Assembly (NCBI GenBank): GCA_002425765.1
Contig: DIMW01000010.1
Coordinates: 104,080-168,079 of the forward strand
Direction of reading: 5' to 3'
Length of the DNA: 64,000 nucleotides
From: Spirochaetaceae bacterium UBA5556
GTDB taxonomy: Bacteria > Spirochaetota > Spirochaetia > Treponematales > Rectinemataceae
Numbering within the stretch: the first letter of the stretch is position 1; each line of letters starts with the position of its first letter. Under the pieces are notes generated by a model. It saw nothing but the letters and a program-made list of their open reading frames with translations. It was not told the DNA's origin and did no database searches. Below, piece after piece: positions 8,324-15,241 of this stretch. The position numbers were made by a program, and so were the translations under genes.

Positions 8324-10534
8324 CTATGGAGCATTCCTGCTGTCATCAGCGGCGCCGGCGATCCGCGCAAGCGCTTCCCTCCGCAGCGATTCCGGCGGCG
8401 CGCCTCCTTCGTAGAGCGCGATCAAGAGCGCCGCGCTGAATTCTTTTCCCTCCCACGAGGGAGCCGAAGAAAACAGGTGGTCCGCGGTGAGTACCGTCGC
8501 GAGCCGGCCAAGACCCGTGACGCGCGCGGGATAGCGATACTGATGGCCCCAGAGCGTTCCAAAGGGATACATCGATACTCTCTGAGTCTCTCCACGAATC
8601 TCCTGCCGAAGCGGACAGAAGGCGAAGTTTAGGAACAAGGGAGAGGCCTGGGCGACGAAAATCCCCCTGTCGCCGTCACTCAGCGCGATCCACGCCGGCG
8701 TCACATGGCTATTTATGTCGGCCAACGTGGAATTGCCGCCGTACCGATAGTAATCGAGCGTATAGCTCGTCACGTTGCCGTCAAAGTCCTCTTTCCAGAC
8801 ATGGACGGGCCTGTCCACGGGCAACGCGTCGAAGGCGACAATCTCAAAGGGGGCGAGCTGCCTCCAGCGCGCGTCCCATGTCCTCGCGAGGCGCCCGGCC
8901 TTGGCGCGATCCCAACCCCGGTGCTCCGTTGCGGGATAGCGCACGCGGATGTCGAAGCGCGCGAGACCGGGGGCCGGCACCGAGGCCGCGCGAGTCCACT
9001 CGATTCGGGGACCTCCGCGGGAAAGGAAAATTTTCCCTTCGGCCCTGTAATTCGGGGCGGCGGCGACCTCGGCATCGGACGACCTTCGGATCCTGTGATC
9101 GTAGTCTACCCAGGGAGTGGAGATGTCAACCGAAAAATCCCCGCGTACGATGCGGATGCCGCCAGCACCAGCGGCTTCGATGCCGAGATTGGGCCCGCCG
9201 CCCGCGGAGGCTTTCGTGTCGAGTCCGGAGGAGGCCTCCTTCTTTACCCCATACGCGCGCGTCACTTCCTCCAAAAACGCCGTGGAAAGTTCGAGGGCTC
9301 TGGCGGCGACCTGCCGCGCCTTTTCGAGCCTCGCGACATTCATCACAGGCGCGGCCATGCCGAAGTGAGTCGTGGACAGGGCCAGGAGGCGCTTCTTCAT
9401 GGCCTCGACGGCCATTTCCCGCAACCGCGGCTCGAGCTTTCCCGCCCAGGACATCATGTCGCGCGCGTCGGGTGTGCCATCGCCGGCGAGTATCGGCCAC
9501 ACGACATCCTTCGCGGCCTCCCATTGTTTCCTGGCCTTCTGAATAGTCGTCCACACCTCATAATTCTCGAATTTCTCGGCCCAGGAAGAATATCCGTCGA
9601 AGGCGCCGTCGGCGACATCCTGATCGATGCGTATCTCCGCCACATCGGGGTGTGTCTCCAGGTATTTCCATGGCCGTTCTAAAACGACGAAAGGTAGGCT
9701 CGCGACACTCTTCATCAGCGCATAGAGCCCGCCGAACGAGGGCAGGAATTTGTGTGAAAACCCGGGCGCAAAGCCCGCCCAAAAGGTGTCGTCCGCGTCC
9801 ATGTCCAGGACCACGAGCATGTCGGACTCATCATCCGCGCGGAGCTGCGCCCCGCGCACGGCCCTCAGCATGCGCGGGGCGCTCAGGTAATATTCCGCCA
9901 CATCCCCTTGATTGATGGCCGGGAGGAGGCGCATGGCCGCTCCCGTGCGGGGGTCGCGGAGTGTGAGGGGGTTGTAGCGCTTTTCGGCGGGCAGGCGCGG
10001 AAAGAACGAGCCGAAACCGTTGAAGGGCACCGCGCTGTAATACAGAGAAACCGCCTCGATTCCGACGCTCCGATAGACATCGATCTGCGAGCTTGTGAAC
10101 ATACATTCCTGGGGGCGGGCGATCGGGACGAAGCCGCCGAACTGCTGTCGCGCTCCCGAGCCGTCGGGGGCGGAAATCGCCCACGAAAGCGCGAGCCGCA
10201 GTTCTTCGGAGGTCTGAGCCGTCAGAAGTCCGTTGTTCCAGGACATAAGCTCAATTTCGTCCGTGCCGGCCTCGGCACGGAGGCGCACCCGCCGGATGAT
10301 GTCGGGGGCATGCGCAGGCAGGATACGCCCAAGTGTAAACGCGTTGTCGAAATCCCAGGCGCACTGCACCGTGATCCCCTCGGTTTCGAGCCTGTCCAGA
10401 TCATCCAGGATGGAGCGGATGATCCTGATGTCCTTACCGAAGCCGCGCTCATCGGGCGTATCGCCGCGGTAAGAGTGATAGAAGTTCACATGGAACCGCG
10501 GACAAAAATAAATCTTTTTAGTAGATGCGCGCAT
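8324..10534 (-). CDS. Large glycosidase-like protein (GH38/GH57-type N-terminal fold)
   Basis: 736 residues without a signal peptide, hence cytoplasmic. The N-terminal part (CPRFHVNFYHSYRGD at residues 8-22, AWDFDNAF near 59, ELMSWNNG near 97) has the His/Asp layout of alpha-mannosidase-like or GH57-like deformed TIM barrels, and the tail is beta-rich. I cannot name a family with certainty. A GGGGAGG box supports the start at 10534 or the adjacent ATG at 10537. It is the first gene of a two-gene operon with a GPH sugar symporter, which supports a role in cleaving an imported glycoside. Confidence 0.55.
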   Translation of the reverse strand: MRASTKKIYFCPRFHVNFYHSYRGDTPDERGFGKDIRIIRSILDDLDRLETEGITVQCAWDFDNAFTLGRILPAHAPDIIRRVRLRAEAGTDEIELMSWNNGLLTAQTSEELRLALSWAISAPDGSGARQQFGGFVPIARPQECMFTSSQIDVYRSVGIEAVSLYYSAVPFNGFGSFFPRLPAEKRYNPLTLRDPRTGAAMRLLPAINQGDVAEYYLSAPRMLRAVRGAQLRADDESDMLVVLDMDADDTFWAGFAPGFSHKFLPSFGGLYALMKSVASLPFVVLERPWKYLETHPDVAEIRIDQDVADGAFDGYSSWAEKFENYEVWTTIQKARKQWEAAKDVVWPILAGDGTPDARDMMSWAGKLEPRLREMAVEAMKKRLLALSTTHFGMAAPVMNVARLEKARQVAARALELSTAFLEEVTRAYGVKKEASSGLDTKASAGGGPNLGIEAAGAGGIRIVRGDFSVDISTPWVDYDHRIRRSSDAEVAAAPNYRAEGKIFLSRGGPRIEWTRAASVPAPGLARFDIRVRYPATEHRGWDRAKAGRLARTWDARWRQLAPFEIVAFDALPVDRPVHVWKEDFDGNVTSYTLDYYRYGGNSTLADINSHVTPAWIALSDGDRGIFVAQASPLFLNFAFCPLRQEIRGETQRVSMYPFGTLWGHQYRYPARVTGLGRLATVLTADHLFSSAPSWEGKEFSAALLIALYEGGAPPESLRREALARIAGAADDSRNAP

Positions 10535-10625
10535 CATACCTCCCCGGGCCCAACAGTGTAGAGGCACAGTATAGCTCGGTTTTCAGGGAAAAGAATGTCT
10601 TGAAAACACAAATGCGCGTATAATA

Positions 10626-10686
10626 TATTTACGAAGTCTGGGAACAGCTCGGGCGCATCCCCGCCCACCTCTTCGTACCGCTCGGG
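10626..10686 (+). pseudogene. Fragment of a threonine-synthase-like gene
   Basis: 61 nt nearly identical (about 6 mismatches) to 20923-20983 inside the threonine-synthase-like gene. Translated in the same frame it gives IYEVWEQLGRIPAHLFVPLG, with only Ala to Val changed; the other differences are synonymous. That pattern points to a once-functional diverged copy, later reduced to a scrap. No start, stop or flanking homology is visible. Confidence 0.7.
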
Positions 10687-10710
10687 CCGTCCCTGCGATA
10701 AGCCCGGCTA

Positions 10711-10768
10711 GTCTTTTGCGTTCTTCCCGAACTTTCAGCAATCCTCGTAGCGCCGGCCGCTTACAATC
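10711..10768 (-). pseudogene. Fragment of a GPH-transporter 3' end
   Basis: The minus strand reads VSGRRYEDC, stop, KF, matching the C-terminal VSGRRYDECWKF of the symporter encoded at 6780-8297. The alignment covers roughly 55 nt with scattered differences and a stop in place of Trp. It lies next to the threonine-synthase scrap and just past the end of the lacI-type gene. Confidence 0.6.
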
Positions 10769-10814
10769 ATTCGTATCGACAAACATCTTCTAGGCAGCGA
10801 GGCGGTCCATATCA

Positions 10815-11852
10815 TCAGGGGTTCCATCTAAGGTTTCCCACCGATGAACGGCTGATCAAAACAGGATTGAGTATGATCTGGCGATGCTCATTGTGGCTAT
10901 TCTCGATCTCGTCAAGCAGAAGGTTTATGGCATAGAGGCCTGTCTGTTCCTTAGGCTGATGCACGGTGGTCAGAGGAGGATTCAAGTACTTCGTAGCAAG
11001 GATGTTGTCGTAACCAACGAGGCTGTATGTGCCCGGGATGTTAAAGCCCATCTGCAGTGCCGATTCGTAGACACCAATCGCGATCACATCACTTAGACAG
11101 ACAATGGCGGTAAAATCATCTTTTCCGATGTTGTCTTCGCCTGAAAAGATAAACCTCATCTGATCACAGGTTCTTTCTATAGAAATCGGGTTATTCTTGA
11201 TCATCTTCTCATCTACCTCGATGCCACGAGAGATGAGCGCCTCGACATACCCCTCCCTGAAGTCCTGTGATGAGGGAAGACGCAGCGGACCGTTAAGCAG
11301 AAGGATGTTCCTGTGTCCCGCTAAAATTAAGTGCTCTGTAGCGATTTGGGCTGCTTCCTTATGGTCGACATAGACGCAGCTGATGTTCGGATTGGATGGA
11401 CGATTATCGATGAAGACAGCCTTTATGGGATCCTCGATCAGTGCACGGATGCTGACTGAATCCCTGGCTACGGGAGAAATAATGATCCCTTCGGCTCCCT
11501 GTGAGATCATGGTTGAAATGTTCTTCATCTCCAGTTCTTCATCGTAGCTGGAATCCGAGAGAAGCATCGTATAGCCGCGCTTATTGAGGATATCTCCGAT
11601 AGCTTTGTAAATTTCTGAATAAAAGGGACTTTGAAGATCATTCAAAATTATACCGATCGTCTTGGTTTTTCTGCTGCGGAGCCCCTTGGCAAGAACATTC
11701 GGCCGATAGTTGAGCTCCTTCGCAATTTTGTGGATTTTTTCACGCGTCTTTTCGTTGATGACAGGATCATTATGCAGAGCCTTCGCCACGGTCGAGAATG
11801 ATACATTTGCCCGTTCGGCTATATATTTAATTGTAATTCTCTGCGATTTCAT
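10815..11852 (-). CDS. LacI-family transcriptional regulator
   Basis: 345 residues. The N-terminal helix-turn-helix is ITIKYIAERANVSFSTVAKALH (residues 6-27), followed by the hinge ELNYRPNVLAKGLRS and a periplasmic-binding-protein-like effector domain. It is divergent from the eight-gene operon at 12154-20152. Three copies of the palindrome ACAACGTTGT, with the central CG typical of LacI operators, lie in the shared 300-bp region, one overlapping the -35 box of this gene, which implies autoregulation. The effector is probably the substrate or an intermediate of that operon. Confidence 0.92.
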   Translation of the reverse strand: MKSQRITIKYIAERANVSFSTVAKALHNDPVINEKTREKIHKIAKELNYRPNVLAKGLRSRKTKTIGIILNDLQSPFYSEIYKAIGDILNKRGYTMLLSDSSYDEELEMKNISTMISQGAEGIIISPVARDSVSIRALIEDPIKAVFIDNRPSNPNISCVYVDHKEAAQIATEHLILAGHRNILLLNGPLRLPSSQDFREGYVEALISRGIEVDEKMIKNNPISIERTCDQMRFIFSGEDNIGKDDFTAIVCLSDVIAIGVYESALQMGFNIPGTYSLVGYDNILATKYLNPPLTTVHQPKEQTGLYAINLLLDEIENSHNEHRQIILNPVLISRSSVGNLRWNP

Positions 11853-11860
11853 AGAGATCC

Positions 11861-11888
11861 CTAGTATAGATTTTGAAATCCATACTAG
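11861..11888 (-). promoter_or_regulatory. Hairpin spanning the lacI-type gene -10 region
   Basis: CTAGTATAGATTT and AAATCCATACTAG form a near-perfect palindrome (one mismatch) that contains the -10 box. It could be a second protein site or an mRNA 5' stem. Confidence 0.45.
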
Positions 11889-11910
11889 AACCTCTCTACA
11901 ACGTTGTCAA
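11882..11910 (-). promoter_or_regulatory. Promoter of the lacI-type gene
   Basis: Minus strand TTGACA (11905-11910), 17-nt spacer, TAGTAT (11882-11887). The -35 box overlaps the palindrome at 11898-11907. Confidence 0.7.
11898..11907. promoter_or_regulatory. LacI-type operator O1
   Basis: ACAACGTTGT, perfect 10-bp palindrome in the lacI-type gene promoter; identical core to the two operators at 12031 and 12060. Confidence 0.75.
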
Positions 11911-12003
11911 TCCAGGTCAAAAGGACGATCTCAAGAAGAACAAAATTCTTTTGTAAGAGTATTTATAATTTATATACATATCTAATTTTTAGAAAATTTA
12001 ATC

Positions 12004-12031
12004 TTGACAGCCACTCGTGCGGGTGTATAAT
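12004..12031 (+). promoter_or_regulatory. Promoter of the ASRT/M24/M81 operon
   Basis: TTGACA (12004-12009), 16-nt spacer, TATAAT (12026-12031). The -10 abuts the first operator, so bound repressor would block RNA polymerase. Confidence 0.8.
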
Positions 12032-12044
12032 TACAACGTTGTAA
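12031..12044. promoter_or_regulatory. LacI-type operator O2
   Basis: TTACAACGTTGTAA, a perfect 14-bp palindrome that overlaps the last base of the -10 box. Confidence 0.8.
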
Positions 12045-12059
12045 GTAAGTATAATAAAT

Positions 12060-12073
12060 TTACAACGTTGTAA
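12060..12073. promoter_or_regulatory. LacI-type operator O3
   Basis: Second identical TTACAACGTTGTAA, 29 bp from O2 (close to three helical turns), so two dimers could sit on similar faces of the DNA. Confidence 0.8.
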
Positions 12074-12153
12074 TTTTGGATATATATAACAACTGGAATA
12101 TGGGACAGTATTCGTATTCCAAAGGAAAAACACAACAGGATCAGGAAAATTTT

Positions 12154-12462
12154 ATGAGAAAGGCTGTTTATTTCAGGTTGAAATCCGGCGCGGCAGATGA
12201 ATATAAGAGAAGGCACGCGACAGTCCCCGCTGAAATAGAAGCCGTGCTGACTGAAGCGGGATATAAGAACTACTCGATCTGGCGCATAGACAATTTTTTG
12301 TTTGCCTACTTCGAAGTGGAAGACGAAGAGTGGGCTTCTCGGGTTTTCGCGGGCAGCAGGGCTTATGCCCGATGGCGGACATGGATGGAAGATGTTGTCG
12401 AGGTCAATCCCGACGGACAAAAAGAGTGGCCGATGGAACTGGTGTTCCTCCACAAGGCCTGA
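12154..12462 (+). CDS. L-rhamnose mutarotase-family protein (DUF718)
   Basis: 102 residues, the normal length for RhaM-type mutarotases. It starts MRKAVYFRLKSGAADEYKRRH and contains NYSIWRIDNFLFAYFEVED, the dimeric ferredoxin-like fold with the conserved His and Tyr/Trp positions of the family. The mutarotase speeds interconversion of sugar anomers. A CAGGA box is upstream of 12154; the frame is open to 12076, but that stretch lacks a ribosome site. First gene of the LacI-controlled operon, which suggests the imported compound is or contains a sugar, though no rhamnose isomerase or kinase accompanies it. Confidence 0.8.
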   Translation: MRKAVYFRLKSGAADEYKRRHATVPAEIEAVLTEAGYKNYSIWRIDNFLFAYFEVEDEEWASRVFAGSRAYARWRTWMEDVVEVNPDGQKEWPMELVFLHKA

Positions 12463-12526
12463 TTGTCCTCAGAGAGCCGATCTCGAATGTATTGAATTGA
12501 AAACTTAACACAATGGAGGGTAATCA

Positions 12527-13702
12527 ATGGCGTATTTCGATCTGAATGAGACAAAGTCAAGGCTTGAAAGAGTTCGCACAATTCTCCGCAACAAACAACT
12601 CGACGCCGCTCTCATCTATTACGACGAGCTAAACATCGCAAATGGCTGGTATCTGACAGGATGGTGCCCACAGTTCGAGAAAGGTTGTGTGCTGGTTCCC
12701 GCAAATGGCGCCCCCTTGCTCCTTGGAGGCCCCGAGAGCGAACCTTTCGCCAAAATGAGCAGCGCAATCACTGACACGAGAAATTTTCCTCCTTTCATGG
12801 TTCCTGATGAAGAATACCCCAACGCCAAGATCAGCACCTTCACGATGCTTTCGGAAGAGCTCAATAAGAAAAAACTTCCTATGGAGAGCATAGGCATTGT
12901 GGGAACCGCCTCTCTGCCACACAACGTCTACGAGCAGTTCGTTGCGGGCTTCACAGGTGTCCGTCTCGTCGACATCACTGATGAGTATGAGAGCCTGAGG
13001 TCAATCAAATCCTCATGGGAAATAAACAATATAAGAAAAGCGTTCGCTCTCACCTACAAGGCTTATGAGGTCATGAAAAGGAAGATAGCCCCCGGCGTGA
13101 TTGAGTACGAAGCGGCGGCTGAAGGTGAATATATGTGCCGCAAGGCCGGTGCCAACAATTTCGCCTTTTCCTGTATCGTAGGAAGCGGCGAACGAGCCAA
13201 CGCAGTGGTGCCCACCGCTTGGAACAAAGAGATGAAAGCCGGCGAGCTGGTGATGATCGGCATTGCGCCGAGGGTCAGTGGCTATGCTGGTGTGATGGGA
13301 GACACGCTGCCGGTGAGCGGGACTTACACCGCCTCACAGAAGGAATGTATCAACCACCTGCGCGAGGCATTCCGCCTCACCAGGGCGATGTTGAAACCCG
13401 GCGTTAAGGGCCGCGAGATCGATGTTCCCGCCAGGAATTATTTCATAAAGCACGGGCTGATCCAGTATCTCGTCTGCCCCTTCGTGCACACGATTGGGCT
13501 TATGGAGGCAGAAGCCCCCTTTTTCGGCCCCAACAGCGACGATGTGCTCTTGCCTGGCATGGCAGTGTGCGTGGATGTGAGCTTCTTTGGCCATCCTGAA
13601 TTCCATGGCGCAAGAATAGAGACTGGTTTTGAGATCACGGAGAGCGGCTATAAACCAATGTGCCCCGAGATGAATGATCTCTTTTCCGAAGATGCCAAGT
13701 GA
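12527..13702 (+). CDS. Creatinase/aminopeptidase-family (M24) protein lacking metal ligands
   Basis: 391 residues with the two-domain creatinase/prolidase layout: N-terminal domain to about residue 155, then a pita-bread C-terminal domain. In metallopeptidases of this family the sheet GELVxxDxGxxxxGYxxDxTR carries two metal Asp residues; here it reads GELVMIGIAPRVSGYAGVMG, with Gly and Val in their places. The conserved His (FVHTIGL) and a late Glu (RIETG) remain. That resembles creatinase, which hydrolyses C-N bonds without metal. Likely an amidinohydrolase- or hydrolase-like enzyme of the operon; the substrate is unknown. Confidence 0.8.
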   Translation: MAYFDLNETKSRLERVRTILRNKQLDAALIYYDELNIANGWYLTGWCPQFEKGCVLVPANGAPLLLGGPESEPFAKMSSAITDTRNFPPFMVPDEEYPNAKISTFTMLSEELNKKKLPMESIGIVGTASLPHNVYEQFVAGFTGVRLVDITDEYESLRSIKSSWEINNIRKAFALTYKAYEVMKRKIAPGVIEYEAAAEGEYMCRKAGANNFAFSCIVGSGERANAVVPTAWNKEMKAGELVMIGIAPRVSGYAGVMGDTLPVSGTYTASQKECINHLREAFRLTRAMLKPGVKGREIDVPARNYFIKHGLIQYLVCPFVHTIGLMEAEAPFFGPNSDDVLLPGMAVCVDVSFFGHPEFHGARIETGFEITESGYKPMCPEMNDLFSEDAK

Positions 13703-13713
13703 GGAGCGGGGTA

Positions 13714-14079
13714 ATGTCGATAGGGAAAAAACACTGGGTGTTCGCTGATGGAGATCTTCCGCCTATGCCCGAAGGGTTGAGCGGTCCTAAGGCACACGAG
13801 GCTCTCATGGTCGTCAATAGTGGAGATCAGAAGGCAACACTTTCCATCACGCTTTTGTTCGAGGAAGCCGAGCCCCAAAAAGATCTCACACTCGTGGTTC
13901 CTCCGTGGCGAGTGAAGTGCTTTAGGTTGGACCAGCCCATATGGGGCACTGACTATGTGATCCCTTTCGGACAGTATGCCTTGATCGTGGAAAGCGATGT
14001 CCCTGTTGTTGCTGTGTTTGGGCGACTCGATCGTCGACCCGGTATGGCGTACTATCCGGTGGCTCCTTTCGCTGAATGA
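13714..14079 (+). CDS. ASRT-family (sensory rhodopsin transducer-like, PF07100) protein
   Basis: 121 residues starting MSIGKKHWVFADGDLPP and containing VVPPWRVKCFRLDQP and FGRLDRRPGMAYYPVAPFA. These match the small tetrameric beta-sandwich family named after the Anabaena sensory rhodopsin transducer (W-x-A-x-G near the start, VP-x-R/W-R-x-K in the middle, R-L-D near the end). No rhodopsin is present; in most bacteria this family sits in sugar-utilisation loci and is thought to bind a small molecule. The start at 13714 follows GGAGCGGGG; the frame opens at 13699 overlapping the M24 stop. Its role here is unknown. Confidence 0.75.
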   Translation: MSIGKKHWVFADGDLPPMPEGLSGPKAHEALMVVNSGDQKATLSITLLFEEAEPQKDLTLVVPPWRVKCFRLDQPIWGTDYVIPFGQYALIVESDVPVVAVFGRLDRRPGMAYYPVAPFAE

Positions 14080-14104
14080 GGCACCATTCTGTTATGAAAT
14101 ATGT

Positions 14105-14123
14105 ATCCGAAATTATTTCGGAT
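14105..14123 (+). promoter_or_regulatory. Hairpin between the ASRT gene and the binding-protein gene
   Basis: ATCCGAAAT-T-ATTTCGGAT, perfect 9-bp arms. Without a U-tract it is more likely an mRNA processing or stability element than a terminator. Confidence 0.5.
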
Positions 14124-14180
14124 TTCGTATAAGGCAAGTCGCATGCCGAGATACGGCCAGTGACTTGAAGGAGGTACAGA

Positions 14181-15110
14181 ATGAAGAAAGTAGTGGTATT
14201 GGTTCTGGCTCTAACGACTATCGTTGGGGCCAGTTTCGCCCAGGGAACGAAGCCTTTGAAGAAGATCATCCTGTCGAACGCGTATTATACTGCGCCCTAT
14301 TGCGCCGCGTTCAATCCCGCTGCGATCGCAAAGGCAAAGGAACTTGGCTACGATCTGCAGATTCTGGACGGAGAAGGGAACCAGCAAAAACAACTGGAAC
14401 AGGCTCGCCTCGCTATTGCGGAAGCAGCCGGATTCATCTACTTCCCCGCCGACGTCGCAGGATCGGTGCCGATCGTCGAGGCACTGAACAAAGCTAAGCT
14501 CCCTTACGTTATCGTCAACAACTATACATTGGACGCACTGAAGGCAAACAATGTCCCCTGCTACGTAGGGACCAACGTCAAACAGCATGGTCACAATATG
14601 GCGACCCTGATCAAACAGCTCCTTCCGAACGGCGGCAACCTCGTTGCCATCGAAGGGACAGCCGGCCATGCACAGACCATAGCGTTCAATGAAGCATTCG
14701 ACGAAGACTTTAAAGGCACGAATATTAAGTTCCTCGACAAGCAGCCAGCCGACTTCGATGCCGATAAGGCTCTCAACAAGATGAATGATTTCCTTACCAA
14801 ATATGGCAACAGAATCGATGTAATCGTTTCCCATGACGGCGGCATGCTGGCCGGCGTCATCTCGGCGCTCCGTGCAGCCGGAAAGCTTGGGAAGATACCC
14901 ATCGTCTGTGCCGGATCAAACAAGATCATCTACGACGCAATCAAGGCGGGCTACGTATACGGTACTTCGACACAGGACCCCGGCGTGGAAGGTGCACTCG
15001 CCGTATCGACACTGATTGACATTATAAATGGAAAGAAAGTGCCACAATGGGTCGAGCTGCCCATCAAGCCAGCCACCAAGGCTATCATCGACAATTACAA
15101 CTGGTTCTGA
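14181..15110 (+). CDS. Sugar ABC transporter periplasmic binding protein (RbsB type)
   Basis: 309 residues. Signal peptide MKKVVVLVLALTTIVGASFA with cleavage before QG. The mature part is a two-lobed periplasmic binding protein of the ribose/galactose type: ILSNAYYTAPYCAAFNPAAI at the start, FIYFPAD and VNNYT in the first lobe, IVSHDGGMLAGVISAL in the second. Strong ribosome site GAAGGAGG before 14181. It captures the operon substrate outside the membrane. A hairpin follows immediately, as often between binding-protein and ATPase genes. Confidence 0.9.
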   Translation: MKKVVVLVLALTTIVGASFAQGTKPLKKIILSNAYYTAPYCAAFNPAAIAKAKELGYDLQILDGEGNQQKQLEQARLAIAEAAGFIYFPADVAGSVPIVEALNKAKLPYVIVNNYTLDALKANNVPCYVGTNVKQHGHNMATLIKQLLPNGGNLVAIEGTAGHAQTIAFNEAFDEDFKGTNIKFLDKQPADFDADKALNKMNDFLTKYGNRIDVIVSHDGGMLAGVISALRAAGKLGKIPIVCAGSNKIIYDAIKAGYVYGTSTQDPGVEGALAVSTLIDIINGKKVPQWVELPIKPATKAIIDNYNWF

Positions 15111-15142
15111 ATAATATCGACATCATCAATGTACTGTAAACA

Positions 15143-15174
15143 GAAGAGAGGGGTCTTGTGAGGCCTCTCTCTTC
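15143..15174 (+). promoter_or_regulatory. Strong hairpin after the binding-protein gene
   Basis: A 13-bp stem (15143-15155 with 15162-15174, two G-U pairs) and a 6-nt loop. No U-tract follows, so it may protect the upstream mRNA from 3' exonucleases and raise binding-protein expression above the membrane parts. Confidence 0.7.
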
Positions 15175-15241
15175 CAATCCGAGGCTACCGCATGGCTTCT
15201 CGACATTCGTCAAGCAGAAAACCAGCAAGAGGGAAACGAGC

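Noticed and set aside
8705..9682. Long plus-strand open frames opposite the glycosidase gene (also 388-1284, 20549-21523, 38206-40152)
   Set aside because: Shadows caused by high GC. Their translations are Arg/Ala/Gly-rich without domains, while the opposite strand encodes recognisable proteins with ribosome sites.
10583..10786. 67-codon minus-strand ORF between the glycosidase and lacI-type genes
   Set aside because: Its codons overlap the two identified gene scraps in other frames; no ribosome site or domain.
12154..12462. Rhamnose catabolic operon
   Set aside because: Only the mutarotase-like protein points there. RhaA, RhaB and RhaD counterparts are absent, and M24/M81 genes are not part of that pathway.
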